A stretch of 64,000 nucleotides of DNA, from assembly GCA_035461765.1 (NCBI GenBank), contig DATHUY010000053.1, positions 1-64,000 on the forward strand, in the 5' to 3' direction. The notes under the pieces were generated by a model that was not told the origin of the DNA, ran no database searches, and saw only the letters and a list, made by a program, of their open reading frames with translations. The stretch comes from Longimicrobiales bacterium (GTDB lineage Bacteria > Gemmatimonadota > Gemmatimonadetes > Longimicrobiales > RSA9). Below, piece after piece: positions 45,300 through 54,817 of this stretch (its first letter is position 1; each line of letters starts with the position of its first letter). The position numbers were made by a program, and so were the translations under genes.

Positions 45300-46783
45300 C
45301 GATTCACTCTCACGTGGATCGCACCGCCCGCCAGGGTGCCCTGGAACACGGCCGCGGTTCGGAAGTCTCGTTCAATGACGTGCCACAGCTCAGGGGATCG
45401 TGCGGCTATCAGCTCGGGCATCGAATAGACGAGCCACACCGCAGCCGGCGCGGCGGCCAGATTGCGCAGCTCCATTTCGCTTTCGACGGGCGGCCAGTCG
45501 ACACCCAGATAGCTCTGGTACGTGAATCCGACTATCCCCACCGTAGCGACCGTGTCATCCGGACCCCGTTGCGCCATCACGTACTCGAGCGCTCCAGTGT
45601 AGTCCTGTTTCGGGCCGTATGCGCGCGGCAGGAGCAGGACGCTGCCGGCAAGCAGCAGCACTGACGCACCGACAGCCAGCACCTCGCCGCGGCGTCGATG
45701 CAGCCGCGCAAGGCGGAACACCCCGCGCACCAGGATGAGTACTGCGAAGCCGCCGGCAAAGAAGAAGAAGCGCGGCCACAGATTATGAGCGGTCGCGAGG
45801 AGCAACCCGGCTGTGATGAGCACGGGCAGGACCATCAATGCTGTTGCAATCCGATCGCGCCTGAAATAGTCCACCGCGCCCACGACCGGTACCAGGGCAC
45901 CGAATGCCAGCGTGACAATACCGCCGGGGATGCCCTGCGCCAGGCCGCGTGCGGTTTCGGCGATCATCCAGAGAGGATCCTTCCAGGCAATGTCCACCTT
46001 CGGGCCACTCCCCCCGAGGCCAGTCGCGATCGCGGAGAGACCAGGCGCGTAGAGAAGCAGTGACAGGAAGCCTGCCAGGATGAAGCCGGTCGCCTGGCCT
46101 GAGCGAATCGCTGCGCGCACCTGGCCGGTCCGCAGCGCGGCCGCGGCCCAGATCAGGGCGTGTGTTCCCAGAATGACGCCGGCCGTCAGGTGTGAATACA
46201 GTGCCAGCGTCATGACAGCGGCGTAGGCGATCGTGATTCTGCGGTTCGGAACCAGGGGGGCCCGGCACATACGCAGACACAGCGCTGTGCCGATCAGTGC
46301 AAAGAAGAGCAGCGCGGTATAGGCCCGCGCGTTCTGTGAGAACCACACGTGGTGGTATGAGACGCTCAGGAGTCCGGCGGCAGTCAGCGCCTCACGCGGT
46401 CGGGCTACGTGCAGCCCGAACCAGTAGACGGCACCTATGCTCCCGACTCCGAAAAGGACCGCGGGAAGGCGCAGCGCGGCTGGTGTGTCGCCGAACGCAA
46501 GCAGCGACAGTTTGGCCAGCAGCGAGTACAACGGGTGATTGTTCTGCGACTCGAAGTTTGTCACCACACTGCCCAGTGGCGCGCGCACGTTGTGGATCAG
46601 CGTCGCGATCTCATCGTGCCACAGGCCGGCGCCGAGGTCGTGGAGACGCAGTACCAGGGCGATAACCAGGAAGAAGCCCAGCGCGACGAGCTCGGCACGC
46701 GATCCGTCGACCGTTCCGACGTGCGCGCTGTCCTCGATCGGCCGGTCCTGCGAGGCGGTTGTGGCGATGGTACTCACGGCCAT
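45296..46783 (-). CDS. Family 39-like membrane glycosyltransferase
   Basis: 495 residues from ATG 46783, which sits just after the stop of the FAD gene; an upstream in-frame start overlaps that gene. Polytopic (about 11 helices). After the first helix the loop reads HDLGAGLWHDEIATLIHN, with the DE pair of PMT/ArnT enzymes, followed by FESQNNHPLYSLLAK, the NxHP motif. It should transfer a sugar from the polyprenyl-phosphate made by the adjacent GT2 onto an extracytoplasmic acceptor. Confidence 0.85.
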   Translation of the reverse strand: MAVSTIATTASQDRPIEDSAHVGTVDGSRAELVALGFFLVIALVLRLHDLGAGLWHDEIATLIHNVRAPLGSVVTNFESQNNHPLYSLLAKLSLLAFGDTPAALRLPAVLFGVGSIGAVYWFGLHVARPREALTAAGLLSVSYHHVWFSQNARAYTALLFFALIGTALCLRMCRAPLVPNRRITIAYAAVMTLALYSHLTAGVILGTHALIWAAAALRTGQVRAAIRSGQATGFILAGFLSLLLYAPGLSAIATGLGGSGPKVDIAWKDPLWMIAETARGLAQGIPGGIVTLAFGALVPVVGAVDYFRRDRIATALMVLPVLITAGLLLATAHNLWPRFFFFAGGFAVLILVRGVFRLARLHRRRGEVLAVGASVLLLAGSVLLLPRAYGPKQDYTGALEYVMAQRGPDDTVATVGIVGFTYQSYLGVDWPPVESEMELRNLAAAPAAVWLVYSMPELIAARSPELWHVIERDFRTAAVFQGTLAGGAIHVRVNR

Positions 46784-46785
46784 CC

Positions 46786-48195
46786 TCAGTCCTCCACCAC
46801 ATGCGTCGCAAACACGTCGCGATAGTGCTGCCACTTTGCCCGGTCAAAACCGGCATCGGTGAGGCAGTCGGTCGCGGCGCGCGCCATGTACAGACCGTGG
46901 TGCGTATTGTCATGCGCAAAGAGCGCCTGCCGACCGTACTGCAGAAAATCGGGAAGGGACTCACCCCACTCGTCCAGCGTCGCAAACGGGACTTCGTACC
47001 CGCTCCTGTAAATGGGATACGCATGCTTCAGCCGCCGTGTCACAACGCGAATCGGTGGACGTGCCAGCGGAATGCCTGCCTGTGCCAGATCATCGGCCAC
47101 CAGCCTGCCGACCTCGTCGTCGGTCATCGTCCACAGGGAATCCTCGGGCTGACACGGCAGCTCCGCGCACAGCACCGTGCGGCCTTTCGGCTCACTCGAG
47201 GCCGCGTAGTTCTTCGGCTCCGACAGCCGCGTCATCGCAATATTCTCTTCCGGAAAATAGTGCGCGTCCGTCGTCGTGAATTGATCGACATCGAGGACGA
47301 GGTAGGCCAGCACCATCGCGCGGTACGAGATCGATGCCGCGGCCGACTGCACTTCGGCGGGAACTTCCGGTCTCATCATGCGGGCGACCACCGGCGCAGG
47401 CAATGTGGACCAGACGTAGTCGGCCTCATAGCTCCTGTGTACCCCTTCGCACTCGGCCGTCACGGTCCAGCCGCGACCCGATGTGCGTTGCTCGAGCGAT
47501 GTGACCTTTGCCCGCGTCTGGATGACGGCCCCCTGTCCCACCGCGGCGTCCGCCAGAGCTTCGGTTATCTGACCATAGCCGTTTCGCGGATAATGGAACC
47601 GGCCTGCTCCCGGCGCCTTGATCAGCCGCTTGAGGAGCTTGCCGAAGGACCCGGCCGAAACGCGCTTGCGCGCCTGTATCGCCGACAATCGATCGGGAGG
47701 CAGACCCCACATCTTGCGCGCATACGGGAAATAGAAATGATCGCAGATCGTGGGACCCAGGTTCGCGCGGAGAACGGAGGCGAACGTGTCGCCCTCGTCC
47801 TTTCCATTCGTCAGGGCTCCGACGACCATATCCCGTAGCGAGCCGGCAGCGAATCCCTTGTCGAGACGCAGGACCAGGTCTACGGGCTTCAACGGGAAAT
47901 GAACCCATTTCCCACGCAATCGGATGCGTCCACGCCGCGGACGATCCAGCAGATCCTCGCCCAGGAGGGAATGCAAATCGGCGAGAATGGCAGGATCGGA
48001 CGCGTGGTGGAGGCGGTGACTGCCGAAGTCGACCCGCATGCCGTCGATCTCGAAGCTGCCGGCGTTGCCACCCACCACCGCCTGCTGCTCGAGCACGGTC
48101 ACGCTCGCGCGACCGGCCTTTGTGAGATAAAAGGCACCGCCAACACCCGCAGGTCCGCCGCCGAGAATCACGACATGAGGTTGCGCCATGATCAT
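46786..48195 (-). CDS. FAD-dependent amine-oxidase/protoporphyrinogen-oxidase-like protein
   Basis: 469 residues (two ATG starts are 6 bases apart). HVVILGGGPAGVGGAFYL with the VLEQQAVVGGNAGSF continuation is the FAD-binding signature of amine-oxidase-like and UDP-galactopyranose mutase-like flavoproteins. Aromatic segments such as HFYFPYARKMWGL recur in polysaccharide-associated members. It lies between the CDP-sugar dehydratase and the GT39 gene and may work on a sugar nucleotide or lipid-linked sugar; this is inferred from context. Confidence 0.78.
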   Translation of the reverse strand: MIMAQPHVVILGGGPAGVGGAFYLTKAGRASVTVLEQQAVVGGNAGSFEIDGMRVDFGSHRLHHASDPAILADLHSLLGEDLLDRPRRGRIRLRGKWVHFPLKPVDLVLRLDKGFAAGSLRDMVVGALTNGKDEGDTFASVLRANLGPTICDHFYFPYARKMWGLPPDRLSAIQARKRVSAGSFGKLLKRLIKAPGAGRFHYPRNGYGQITEALADAAVGQGAVIQTRAKVTSLEQRTSGRGWTVTAECEGVHRSYEADYVWSTLPAPVVARMMRPEVPAEVQSAAASISYRAMVLAYLVLDVDQFTTTDAHYFPEENIAMTRLSEPKNYAASSEPKGRTVLCAELPCQPEDSLWTMTDDEVGRLVADDLAQAGIPLARPPIRVVTRRLKHAYPIYRSGYEVPFATLDEWGESLPDFLQYGRQALFAHDNTHHGLYMARAATDCLTDAGFDRAKWQHYRDVFATHVVED

Positions 48196-48200
48196 TCCGC

Positions 48201-49223
48201 TCAGCTGGCGACGAGCGGGTTGCGCTTCGGCGTTCCGGCCGCCGGGCGGTCGAGATGGTCACGGTACCAGCTCACCGTCTCCAGCAGGCCCTCATCCATG
48301 GTGTACGAAGGTTGCCAGTCCAGCAGTCGGCGGGCCTTCGAACAATCGAGGTACTGCTGCGGAATCTCGTGCGTGGCCTCATTCAGAATACGCGGCGCCA
48401 GGTGCGAGGAACCGGTAAGAGCCAGGATGCGGTCCACCAGCTCCACCACCGACATGGGAGTTTCGGTGCCGAAATTGAAGGCATGCCCGACAAAGGCAGC
48501 TTCCGGCAGACGCTCGGCGAGCTGCATGTATGCTTCGACCGCGTCCCTGACATAGAAGTAGTCGCGAACGAAGGACCCGTCGCTTCGAATGACCGGCGGC
48601 TCGCCCCGGAGGACAGACCGGATCGTGCCCGGGATGAGACGGTTGAAGTTGAGATCACCACCACCATACAGATTGCCGCAGCGCGTCACGGCCAGCGGCA
48701 GTCCGTATGTCGCATGATAGGACAGCGAGATCAGATCAGCGCACGATTTCGAAGCGTCGTAGGGGAAGCGTCCCTGCAACGGCGTGTCCTCCGTGTAAGG
48801 CAGCTGCGGGTGTGCACCGTACGCCTTGTCGCTGGACGCAACGACGATGCGCTCGACGAGCCGGGGGCACACCCGACATGCCTCCAGCAGGTTCCATGTA
48901 CCCCGAATGTTCGATTCGAAGGTGGACAGCGGCGATCGCGATGCCGTTCCCACAATCGTCTGCGCACCGAGGTGGAAAACGGTATCGATCTCGTATTCGT
49001 TCAGAGCGCGGATCAGCGTCGCGAGATCCTCGAGATCACCACGGACGACGCGGGTGCGCGCTATCGACCCGGATTCGATGAGCCGGCTCTCGGGTACCCA
49101 GTCGCGCACGAGGCAGACAACGTCAGCCCCCTTTGCGATCAGCTCTTCGATCAGCGAGGAGCCAAGGAGGCCGGTTGCACCGGTGACGAAGACGTTTCGC
49201 TGGTTCCAGAATTCTCGTCCCAC
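48201..49223 (-). CDS. rfbG: CDP-glucose 4,6-dehydratase-type SDR
   Basis: 340 residues from GTG 49223, where the protein begins [15 protein letters not shown], as in RfbG proteins; a TTG at 49253 would add ten residues. The Rossmann loop is [11 protein letters not shown], with [16 protein letters not shown] (Y-x3-K catalytic) and [12 protein letters not shown] seen as in CDP-glucose 4,6-dehydratases. It converts CDP-glucose to the 4-keto-6-deoxy form. Its first 73 bases lie inside the end of rfbF, in another frame, so the two are tightly coupled. Confidence 0.85.
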   Translation of the reverse strand: MGREFWNQRNVFVTGATGLLGSSLIEELIAKGADVVCLVRDWVPESRLIESGSIARTRVVRGDLEDLATLIRALNEYEIDTVFHLGAQTIVGTASRSPLSTFESNIRGTWNLLEACRVCPRLVERIVVASSDKAYGAHPQLPYTEDTPLQGRFPYDASKSCADLISLSYHATYGLPLAVTRCGNLYGGGDLNFNRLIPGTIRSVLRGEPPVIRSDGSFVRDYFYVRDAVEAYMQLAERLPEAAFVGHAFNFGTETPMSVVELVDRILALTGSSHLAPRILNEATHEIPQQYLDCSKARRLLDWQPSYTMDEGLLETVSWYRDHLDRPAAGTPKRNPLVAS

Positions 49224-49984
49224 AGTTTCCAAGGTGCCTTCCCGCTTGCCCAAAGTGATTCAAGGAGCTGCTTTTCGCGCAGGGTGTCCATCGGCTGCCA
49301 GAAGCCCTCGTGCCGAAACGCACGCAGTTCCTTCTCTTCCGCCAGCCGCTCGAGCGGCTCACGTTCCAGGATACAATCATCGTCGGCGATGTAATCCAGC
49401 ACACCGGGCTCGAAAACGAAGAACCCGCCGTTGATCCAGCCCTCGTCGGTCTGCGGCTTTTCGGAGAATCGGGCAACAGTGTCGCCGTCGATCGTGAGAC
49501 CGCCGAAGCGTGCAGGCGGGCGAACCGCGGTGACTGTTGCGAGGCGGCCGTGTCGACGATGGAACTCGACGAGGCCGCGAACATCGATATTCGCGAGACC
49601 ATCGCCGTAGGTGACCATGAAGGGCTGATCCCCGATCCAGGAGCGAAGCCGGCGTAGGCGGCCGCCGGTCATTGTATCGAGTCCTGTGTCGATCAGGCCC
49701 ACCCGCCAGTCCGTGCCGCTCGAGTTCAGCACATCGAGTGACCCGTCTTTCAGATTGATGACATAGTCGCTGCTGTGAATGAATGCGTTGTGAAAGTACT
49801 CCTTGATCATCTCGCCGCGGTAGCCGCACGCCACGAAAAACTCCTTGAATCCGTGGCTGGCGTAGATGCTCATGATATGCCACAGGAGAGGCTTGCCGCC
49901 GATCTCCACCATTGGCTTCGGTCGGACCTGCGTCTCTTCCGCGATACGGGTGCCGCGTCCGCCGGCCAGGATGATGACCTTCAT
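49151..49984 (-). CDS. rfbF: Glucose-1-phosphate cytidylyltransferase
   Basis: 277 residues: [16 protein letters not shown] with [16 protein letters not shown] is the nucleotidyltransferase signature, and [16 protein letters not shown] plus [11 protein letters not shown] follow as in RfbF. The conserved part ends at GKAPWKLW; a tail of about 20 residues follows, where the reading frame overlaps the start of rfbG. It makes CDP-glucose from glucose-1-phosphate and CTP for the dehydratase. It lies two bases from the start of the C-methyltransferase stop. Confidence 0.9.
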   Translation of the reverse strand: MKVIILAGGRGTRIAEETQVRPKPMVEIGGKPLLWHIMSIYASHGFKEFFVACGYRGEMIKEYFHNAFIHSSDYVINLKDGSLDVLNSSGTDWRVGLIDTGLDTMTGGRLRRLRSWIGDQPFMVTYGDGLANIDVRGLVEFHRRHGRLATVTAVRPPARFGGLTIDGDTVARFSEKPQTDEGWINGGFFVFEPGVLDYIADDDCILEREPLERLAEEKELRAFRHEGFWQPMDTLREKQLLESLWASGKAPWKLWDENSGTSETSSSPVQPASLAPR

Positions 49985-49985
49985 G

Positions 49986-51263
49986 TCACACGATTCTGGG
50001 TTGGGGAATCGGCAGGATGAAGCGGCCGCCTGCCTCGCGGTACGAGCGCTGCTGTTCCATGATCTCCTCCGCGAAGTTCCAGGCGAGGATCAGCACGTAG
50101 TCGGGGCGCCGGTCAAGTAGAGCGTCGGCGGGCAGGACAGGCAAGTGCATGCCCGGCGTAAAGCGGCCGACTTTCAGCGGGTTGCGATCGACGGTGAACG
50201 CCACCAGATCGTCATCAATGCCACAATAATTGAGCAGTGTATTGCCCTTCGCCGGCGCGCCGTAGGCAGCGATGGTGTGCCCCTCGCTGCGCAACTGCCG
50301 GAGCAACGTGACGAGGGCGGTGCGATTCGCTGCAACCTGCTCCGCGAGCTGACGGTAATTTTCGAAGCTGGTGACGCCGCTCTCGCGTTCCTGATCGAGG
50401 AGTGCCAGGATCTGTGGCTCGTGGCGCCCCGCATCCGGGGCCCGCATCGCGTACATGCGCACGGAGCCACCATGGATCGGCACGCGGTCAATGCGCACGA
50501 TGCGAAGGCCGACCTCATCACAGAGACGGGCGAGCGCAGTGACGGAAAAATAGCACAGGTGCTCGTGGTAGACGGTGTCGTACTCGAGGCGATCGAGTAG
50601 CTCACCGAGGTAAGGGACTTCGATCACGGCCAGCCCATCATCCGACAGCAGGGCACGGAATCCCGCGAGGAACCCGCGTGTGTCATCTACATGGGCGAGG
50701 ACGTTGTTCGCGATCACGGCACGTGCCGGTCCATGACGGCTGCGCAGCGCAAGTGCGGTTGGCAGGTCAAAGAACTCGTTGATCGTCGTGATGCCGGAGG
50801 CTTCCGCCAATGCCGCAATATTGGATGCGGGTTCCACGCCGAGCGTACGTACTCCGTGGTCGGCGAAGCGGCGCAGCAGGCTGCCATCGTTACTCGCAAC
50901 CTCCACGATCAGATCGTCGGCTGTTGCTTCCAGAAGGTCGACCACGGTTTGCGCATACTCGATGTTGTGAGCTGCGATCGTAGTAGATGTGCCGGAGACA
51001 TAGATGTAATCACGGAACAGGACTTCCGGGTCGATCACATCAATGAGCTGCACCAGAGTGCAGTCGTGGCAGAAGTAGACGGCCAGTGGAAAAACCGGTT
51101 CGTCAACGAACTCGGCCGGGCTGCGCGGGAATGCGTTCGCGAGCGGCTGATCGCCGAGGTCCAGGAAGCGCTCCAGCCTGTTTCCGCCACATGCGCGGCA
51201 ATCGCGTCGCACGGTGTGCACCGGTCGCGCGTCGGCATGCGTCCTGGTCGTAGCGGTACTCAT
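49986..51263 (-). CDS. Sugar C-methyltransferase-type SAM enzyme (TylCIII/NovU-like)
   Basis: 425 residues from the ATG at 51263, preceded by GAGGA at a fitting distance; the longer open frame lies in the GT2 gene. A zinc-binding [20 protein letters not shown] motif begins the protein, with CHDC further on, then a SAM domain ([14 protein letters not shown]), [11 protein letters not shown] and a C-terminal [16 protein letters not shown]. This three-part layout belongs to C-methyltransferases for 4-keto-deoxy sugars. Directly downstream of it are rfbF and rfbG, so the substrate is likely a CDP-4-keto sugar. Confidence 0.83.
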   Translation of the reverse strand: MSTATTRTHADARPVHTVRRDCRACGGNRLERFLDLGDQPLANAFPRSPAEFVDEPVFPLAVYFCHDCTLVQLIDVIDPEVLFRDYIYVSGTSTTIAAHNIEYAQTVVDLLEATADDLIVEVASNDGSLLRRFADHGVRTLGVEPASNIAALAEASGITTINEFFDLPTALALRSRHGPARAVIANNVLAHVDDTRGFLAGFRALLSDDGLAVIEVPYLGELLDRLEYDTVYHEHLCYFSVTALARLCDEVGLRIVRIDRVPIHGGSVRMYAMRAPDAGRHEPQILALLDQERESGVTSFENYRQLAEQVAANRTALVTLLRQLRSEGHTIAAYGAPAKGNTLLNYCGIDDDLVAFTVDRNPLKVGRFTPGMHLPVLPADALLDRRPDYVLILAWNFAEEIMEQQRSYREAGGRFILPIPQPRIV

Positions 51264-52108
51264 CTGGGGGTGTCCTCTGCAACAGTGGCGACGCGAGCCG
51301 ACTCCGTGAGTTCGTGCGACGCCGGTCCGTGTGCTGTCGGAGAGGGACGCTGCTGACCCCCTGTGTAGGAGAGACTGCGCTTCCATTCGCGCAGTGGTCC
51401 GCCGAATCGGAAGATCAGCAGGTTGCGAAAGAATTCCCAGCACGTGCTCGCGCGCACGTGCGACGCGCCACTGCCGCGCATGCGCGCGAACACATTGTAT
51501 TCGAGCACGCGCAGGCCCATGGCGTGCGCCTTCAGCATGATCTCCGGGTCGAGAAACCAGTTGCGAGATTCCAGGCGCATGGCGAGCACTGCATCGCGCT
51601 GCAGGATTTTGGGCGTGCCATTGATGTCGAGCGAGTCGAGGCGCGGCCAGAGCATGCGGATCAGCAGGTTGTAAACGACCGAGATGATCTTGCGTGGCAG
51701 GCCGTCCATCCGGAAGCGCCGGCGGGCCTTCGCCAGTACCTGCCCGTTCGACTCAGCAGCGGCCGCGTACAGCCGAGCGACATCCTCGGCATCGATCTGA
51801 CCGTCGGCAGGAATGAAGCCGATCCAGCGGCCGCGCGCCAGCGGGATACCGCTCAGAATGCCGTGCCCATAGCCCTGGTTCACTTCGACAGTGCACGGCC
51901 GAACGCTGTCGTGTTCTCCTGCCAGCTGCTTCAGGATGTCGCCGGTCCTGTCGCGCGAGCCGTTATCTACCGCAATGATCTCGATCGAATGGCCGGCGGC
52001 CTGGAACACGGATATCAGTCGGCGCACCGTGATGGCGACCGATTCCTCCTCATTATAGCACGGCATGACCAGCGAGAGGTCAGGCACGATCTGCTGTTCT
52101 GCAGCCAT
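51260..52108 (-). CDS. Family 2 glycosyltransferase
   Basis: 282 residues from ATG 52108; earlier in-frame codons lie in the epimerase gene. GT-A motifs are [30 protein letters not shown], and [10 protein letters not shown] (DxD-like), of the DPM1-like branch, with no evident C-terminal helices. The stop overlaps the start of the C-methyltransferase gene (ATGA). Confidence 0.85.
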   Translation of the reverse strand: MAAEQQIVPDLSLVMPCYNEEESVAITVRRLISVFQAAGHSIEIIAVDNGSRDRTGDILKQLAGEHDSVRPCTVEVNQGYGHGILSGIPLARGRWIGFIPADGQIDAEDVARLYAAAAESNGQVLAKARRRFRMDGLPRKIISVVYNLLIRMLWPRLDSLDINGTPKILQRDAVLAMRLESRNWFLDPEIMLKAHAMGLRVLEYNVFARMRGSGASHVRASTCWEFFRNLLIFRFGGPLREWKRSLSYTGGQQRPSPTAHGPASHELTESARVATVAEDTPR

Positions 52109-52137
52109 TGGCGTCGTCCCGTGATGCGAGCGAAAAC

Positions 52138-53118
52138 TCACGCGAGCTGCAGCTCGGCAGTGGCTCGCTCGTACTGAAGCACGTCCTCGATGATCCTGTC
52201 GAGCGGCAGGCGCGGGCGGAACCCGATCGTCCGCTCCAGCTTGCCGACGTCCGGCACCCGGCGCGCCATGTCCTCGAAGCCCTCGGCATACGCTTCCTCG
52301 TATGGCACATGCACGATTTCCGATGAGCTGCCGGCTGCGGCGCGCACGCGTTCCGCCAGCTGGTTGATCGAGACTTCCTCGTCGTTGCCGATGTTGAACA
52401 CCTGCCCATACGCGGCGCGTGTCGAGATCAGTCGGTAGACGGACTCCGCGACATCCGTCACGTGAGCGAAGCAGCGCGACTGATCGCCGGTGCCGAACAC
52501 CGTGATGGGCCGGCCGCTGATGGCGCAGCGCACGAAGTTCGGCAGCACCATCCCGTAGCGACCTGTCTGACGCGGGCCGACCGTATTGAAGAAGCGCGCG
52601 ATGATGACGGGCAGGCCCTTCTCGCGGTAGTAGGCGAGAGCCAGCCACTCGTCGAGCGCCTTCGAGCAGGCATACGCCCAGCGGGAGTGCGTGGTGGAGC
52701 CGAGCACCAGATCGTCATCCTCGGAGAACGGGAAGCGCTCGCTCTTGCCGTACACTTCGGAAGTCGAAGCCACCAGCACCGGCTTCGCCTTGCGCGCCGC
52801 CGCTGCCAGTACCACCTCCGTGCCGTGGACGTTCGTCTCGATCGTGTGGACCGGCTGCTCCACGATGAGCCGCACGCCGACCGCGGCCGCCATGTGCACC
52901 GTCGCGTCGCAGCGATCCACGAGCTCACTGACGAGCGGGGCGTTCATCACGCTGCCGATCCGGTAGTCGAACCCGGGCCGGCCGATGAGGTGATCGATGT
53001 TCGACATCTGTCCCGTCGACAGGTCGTCGAGGAGCATGACCTGGTGGCCGTTCGTCAGCAGACACTCCGCCAGGTGCGACCCGATGAACCCCGCACCACC
53101 TGTGATGAACACCTTCAT
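52138..53118 (-). CDS. NAD-dependent nucleotide-sugar epimerase/dehydratase
   Basis: 326 residues: VFITGGAGFIGSHLAECL, LLDDLSTG, STSEVYGKSE and Y-x3-K in WAYACSKALDE, then RFFNTVGPRQTG, the set shared by UDP-glucose/UDP-glucuronate-acting SDRs of the GalE and UXS group. Exact substrate cannot be fixed. It overlaps the GT4 gene by four bases. Confidence 0.87.
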   Translation of the reverse strand: MKVFITGGAGFIGSHLAECLLTNGHQVMLLDDLSTGQMSNIDHLIGRPGFDYRIGSVMNAPLVSELVDRCDATVHMAAAVGVRLIVEQPVHTIETNVHGTEVVLAAAARKAKPVLVASTSEVYGKSERFPFSEDDDLVLGSTTHSRWAYACSKALDEWLALAYYREKGLPVIIARFFNTVGPRQTGRYGMVLPNFVRCAISGRPITVFGTGDQSRCFAHVTDVAESVYRLISTRAAYGQVFNIGNDEEVSINQLAERVRAAAGSSSEIVHVPYEEAYAEGFEDMARRVPDVGKLERTIGFRPRLPLDRIIEDVLQYERATAELQLA

Positions 53119-54509
53119 GACATGACCTCGTTCGAGAGTAGCCGGGCGGTTCGGGTGAGGCCCTTTCGCTCGGCGGCTGTTTCCAGCAATCGCAGGTAAT
53201 GCGGTACGACGACCGACTCCGACCAGTGCTCCCGGAAAGCGGCCTTCCCACTGGCCGCCAGCTTTTCGCGGTACGGCCGGTCGTGCGCGAGCGCATGCAG
53301 CGCTGCCACCAGCTCATCGCCGCTGCTGAACAGCAGCCCTCCCTGCGCACGCTCCACGATCTCCGGGAACGGACCCATCCGCCGGGCGATCACCGGCAGC
53401 CCCGACCGGAACGCCTCGATCAGGATGATGCCGAACGTCTCGAAGCCGACGGATGGCACCACCAGAGCCAGCGCGTGGGCATAATGTGCGGCCAGCTCCT
53501 CCGCGTTCAGCCGCCCGAGGAACTGCACGTTGTCCATGCCGGCGGCGCGTTCACGAAGCGCTGCCTCATGAGTCCCCGTGCCCGCGACCAGCAGGTCCGC
53601 GCCATCGAAGCGGCGGAACGCATCGATCACGTCCTCGAGTCCCTTGATCTTCTCCAGGCGTCCCACGAACAGGTAGAACGGCCGGCCATGCGGCGATGCA
53701 GATGGCGCCGGCCGCTCTGCCGCGTCGTCCGGCAGGAAGTATGGCTTCACCGCCATCGGTCTTGTGAAGCCGAACTCGCGATGCTTGTCCCGGCTGAACT
53801 CGCTCTTCGCAATGAACAGGTCCACCTGCTCGAGCTGCCGTTCCAGGTAGCCCGTGTAGCGCCACAGCTGCGGCGGGCGCCGGTACGCGAGTACGCAACG
53901 CGTGCACTCTCGACCCGTGCATGGTTCCCGGTCGTGGCGCCACAGTACGTGCGACGGACACACCAGCCAGTGCTCATGCGCCGTCATCACCTTCAACCCG
54001 CTGCCGGCCGACAGCACTCCCGGACCGCCCACCAGCGAGATGTTATGAAAGTTGATGACGTCGAAACGCCCGTTGTCGATGAGGCGACGGATCGCCGCTC
54101 CGTGCACCACCGGCCGCCCGGTCTGGTGCGTGAGGAGCTGGGTCAGGCGTCCCATCCGGCTGCGCAGACCCACCACCTCGACACCGTCGTCAGCCCCTGC
54201 CGCGGCCGGTTCCCGGCCGCCGTTCAGCATCAGATACGAATCCTCGTCATGGATCACCGTGACGTGGTGTCCGCGCCGGACCAGTGCCTGCGAGAGCCGC
54301 TGGATCCCGATGCCGTCGCCGCCGAAGTTGTACGGCGGATAGAACGTCGTGACCATGCAGAAGCGCAGCGCGCGGCCACCGTCGTCGTCCGCCGCAGCGG
54401 CCGCTCCGGCCGCATGGCTCTGACCGACCCGGGGCACGGTTGCACCCGTAAGACTCACCGCTGTCACCAGCCCCGGACGGGATAGAGGTGAATCGCGTTC
54501 ATCGCGCAC
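53115..54509 (-). CDS. Family 4 glycosyltransferase
   Basis: 464 residues from GTG 54509, though the first ~45 residues (Ala- and Gly-rich) look unconserved and the start is uncertain. GT-B features: FCMVTTFYPPYNFGGDG at strand 1, FNFHNISLVGGPG-like segments, and the C-terminal FVGRLEKIKGLEDVI and GFETFGIILIEAFRSG nucleotide-binding motif with the conserved E-x7-E. A CGTC-type cysteine cluster (CTGRECTRC) is also seen. It starts the sub-operon after a 308-base gap. Confidence 0.85.
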   Translation of the reverse strand: MRDERDSPLSRPGLVTAVSLTGATVPRVGQSHAAGAAAAADDDGGRALRFCMVTTFYPPYNFGGDGIGIQRLSQALVRRGHHVTVIHDEDSYLMLNGGREPAAAGADDGVEVVGLRSRMGRLTQLLTHQTGRPVVHGAAIRRLIDNGRFDVINFHNISLVGGPGVLSAGSGLKVMTAHEHWLVCPSHVLWRHDREPCTGRECTRCVLAYRRPPQLWRYTGYLERQLEQVDLFIAKSEFSRDKHREFGFTRPMAVKPYFLPDDAAERPAPSASPHGRPFYLFVGRLEKIKGLEDVIDAFRRFDGADLLVAGTGTHEAALRERAAGMDNVQFLGRLNAEELAAHYAHALALVVPSVGFETFGIILIEAFRSGLPVIARRMGPFPEIVERAQGGLLFSSGDELVAALHALAHDRPYREKLAASGKAAFREHWSESVVVPHYLRLLETAAERKGLTRTARLLSNEVMS

Positions 54510-54817
54510 GTCCTCATGACAGCGTGTTCGCAGGTCGCGCCCCGTCTACCGGACGGGGACACGGTCGTGTAGCTGAATCGATGTGCTGGAGCGCTGAACA
54601 GAGTCGCGCCGGAACGCCGAGGGGAGCAGGAGATGTGCCATGTGCAGGGTGTCCGGCGGCGTCTGTGGAATACGCGAGATGTGCGCGCCGGTGGCTGAAA
54701 TTCCCTGTCAGGGCTGCGCTCCTGCCGCGGCGGTCGCGATCGGGAGATCCTACCCGTTCGCGGCTTCTGTTGCGTACGCACAACAGGGCGTTGTGCGGTT
54801 GCAGTGCATCACTTCGC
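54510..54817. other. 308-base spacer with hairpin
   Basis: No credible gene is seen between the aminotransferase stop and the GT4 start. The part next to the aminotransferase holds an inverted repeat (54777-54797), listed separately; the rest shows nothing I could support. Confidence 0.5.
54777..54797 (-). terminator. Perfect eight-pair inverted repeat after the aminotransferase gene
   Basis: CGCACAAC, a five-base loop and GTTGTGCG form a strong stem 20 bases past the aminotransferase stop on the minus strand. No T-run follows, so it may stop or attenuate transcription less strictly than a Rho-independent terminator. The middle segment can pair instead with CTGTTG at 54768-54773 (minus strand downstream), giving two exclusive structures. 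Confidence 0.35.
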
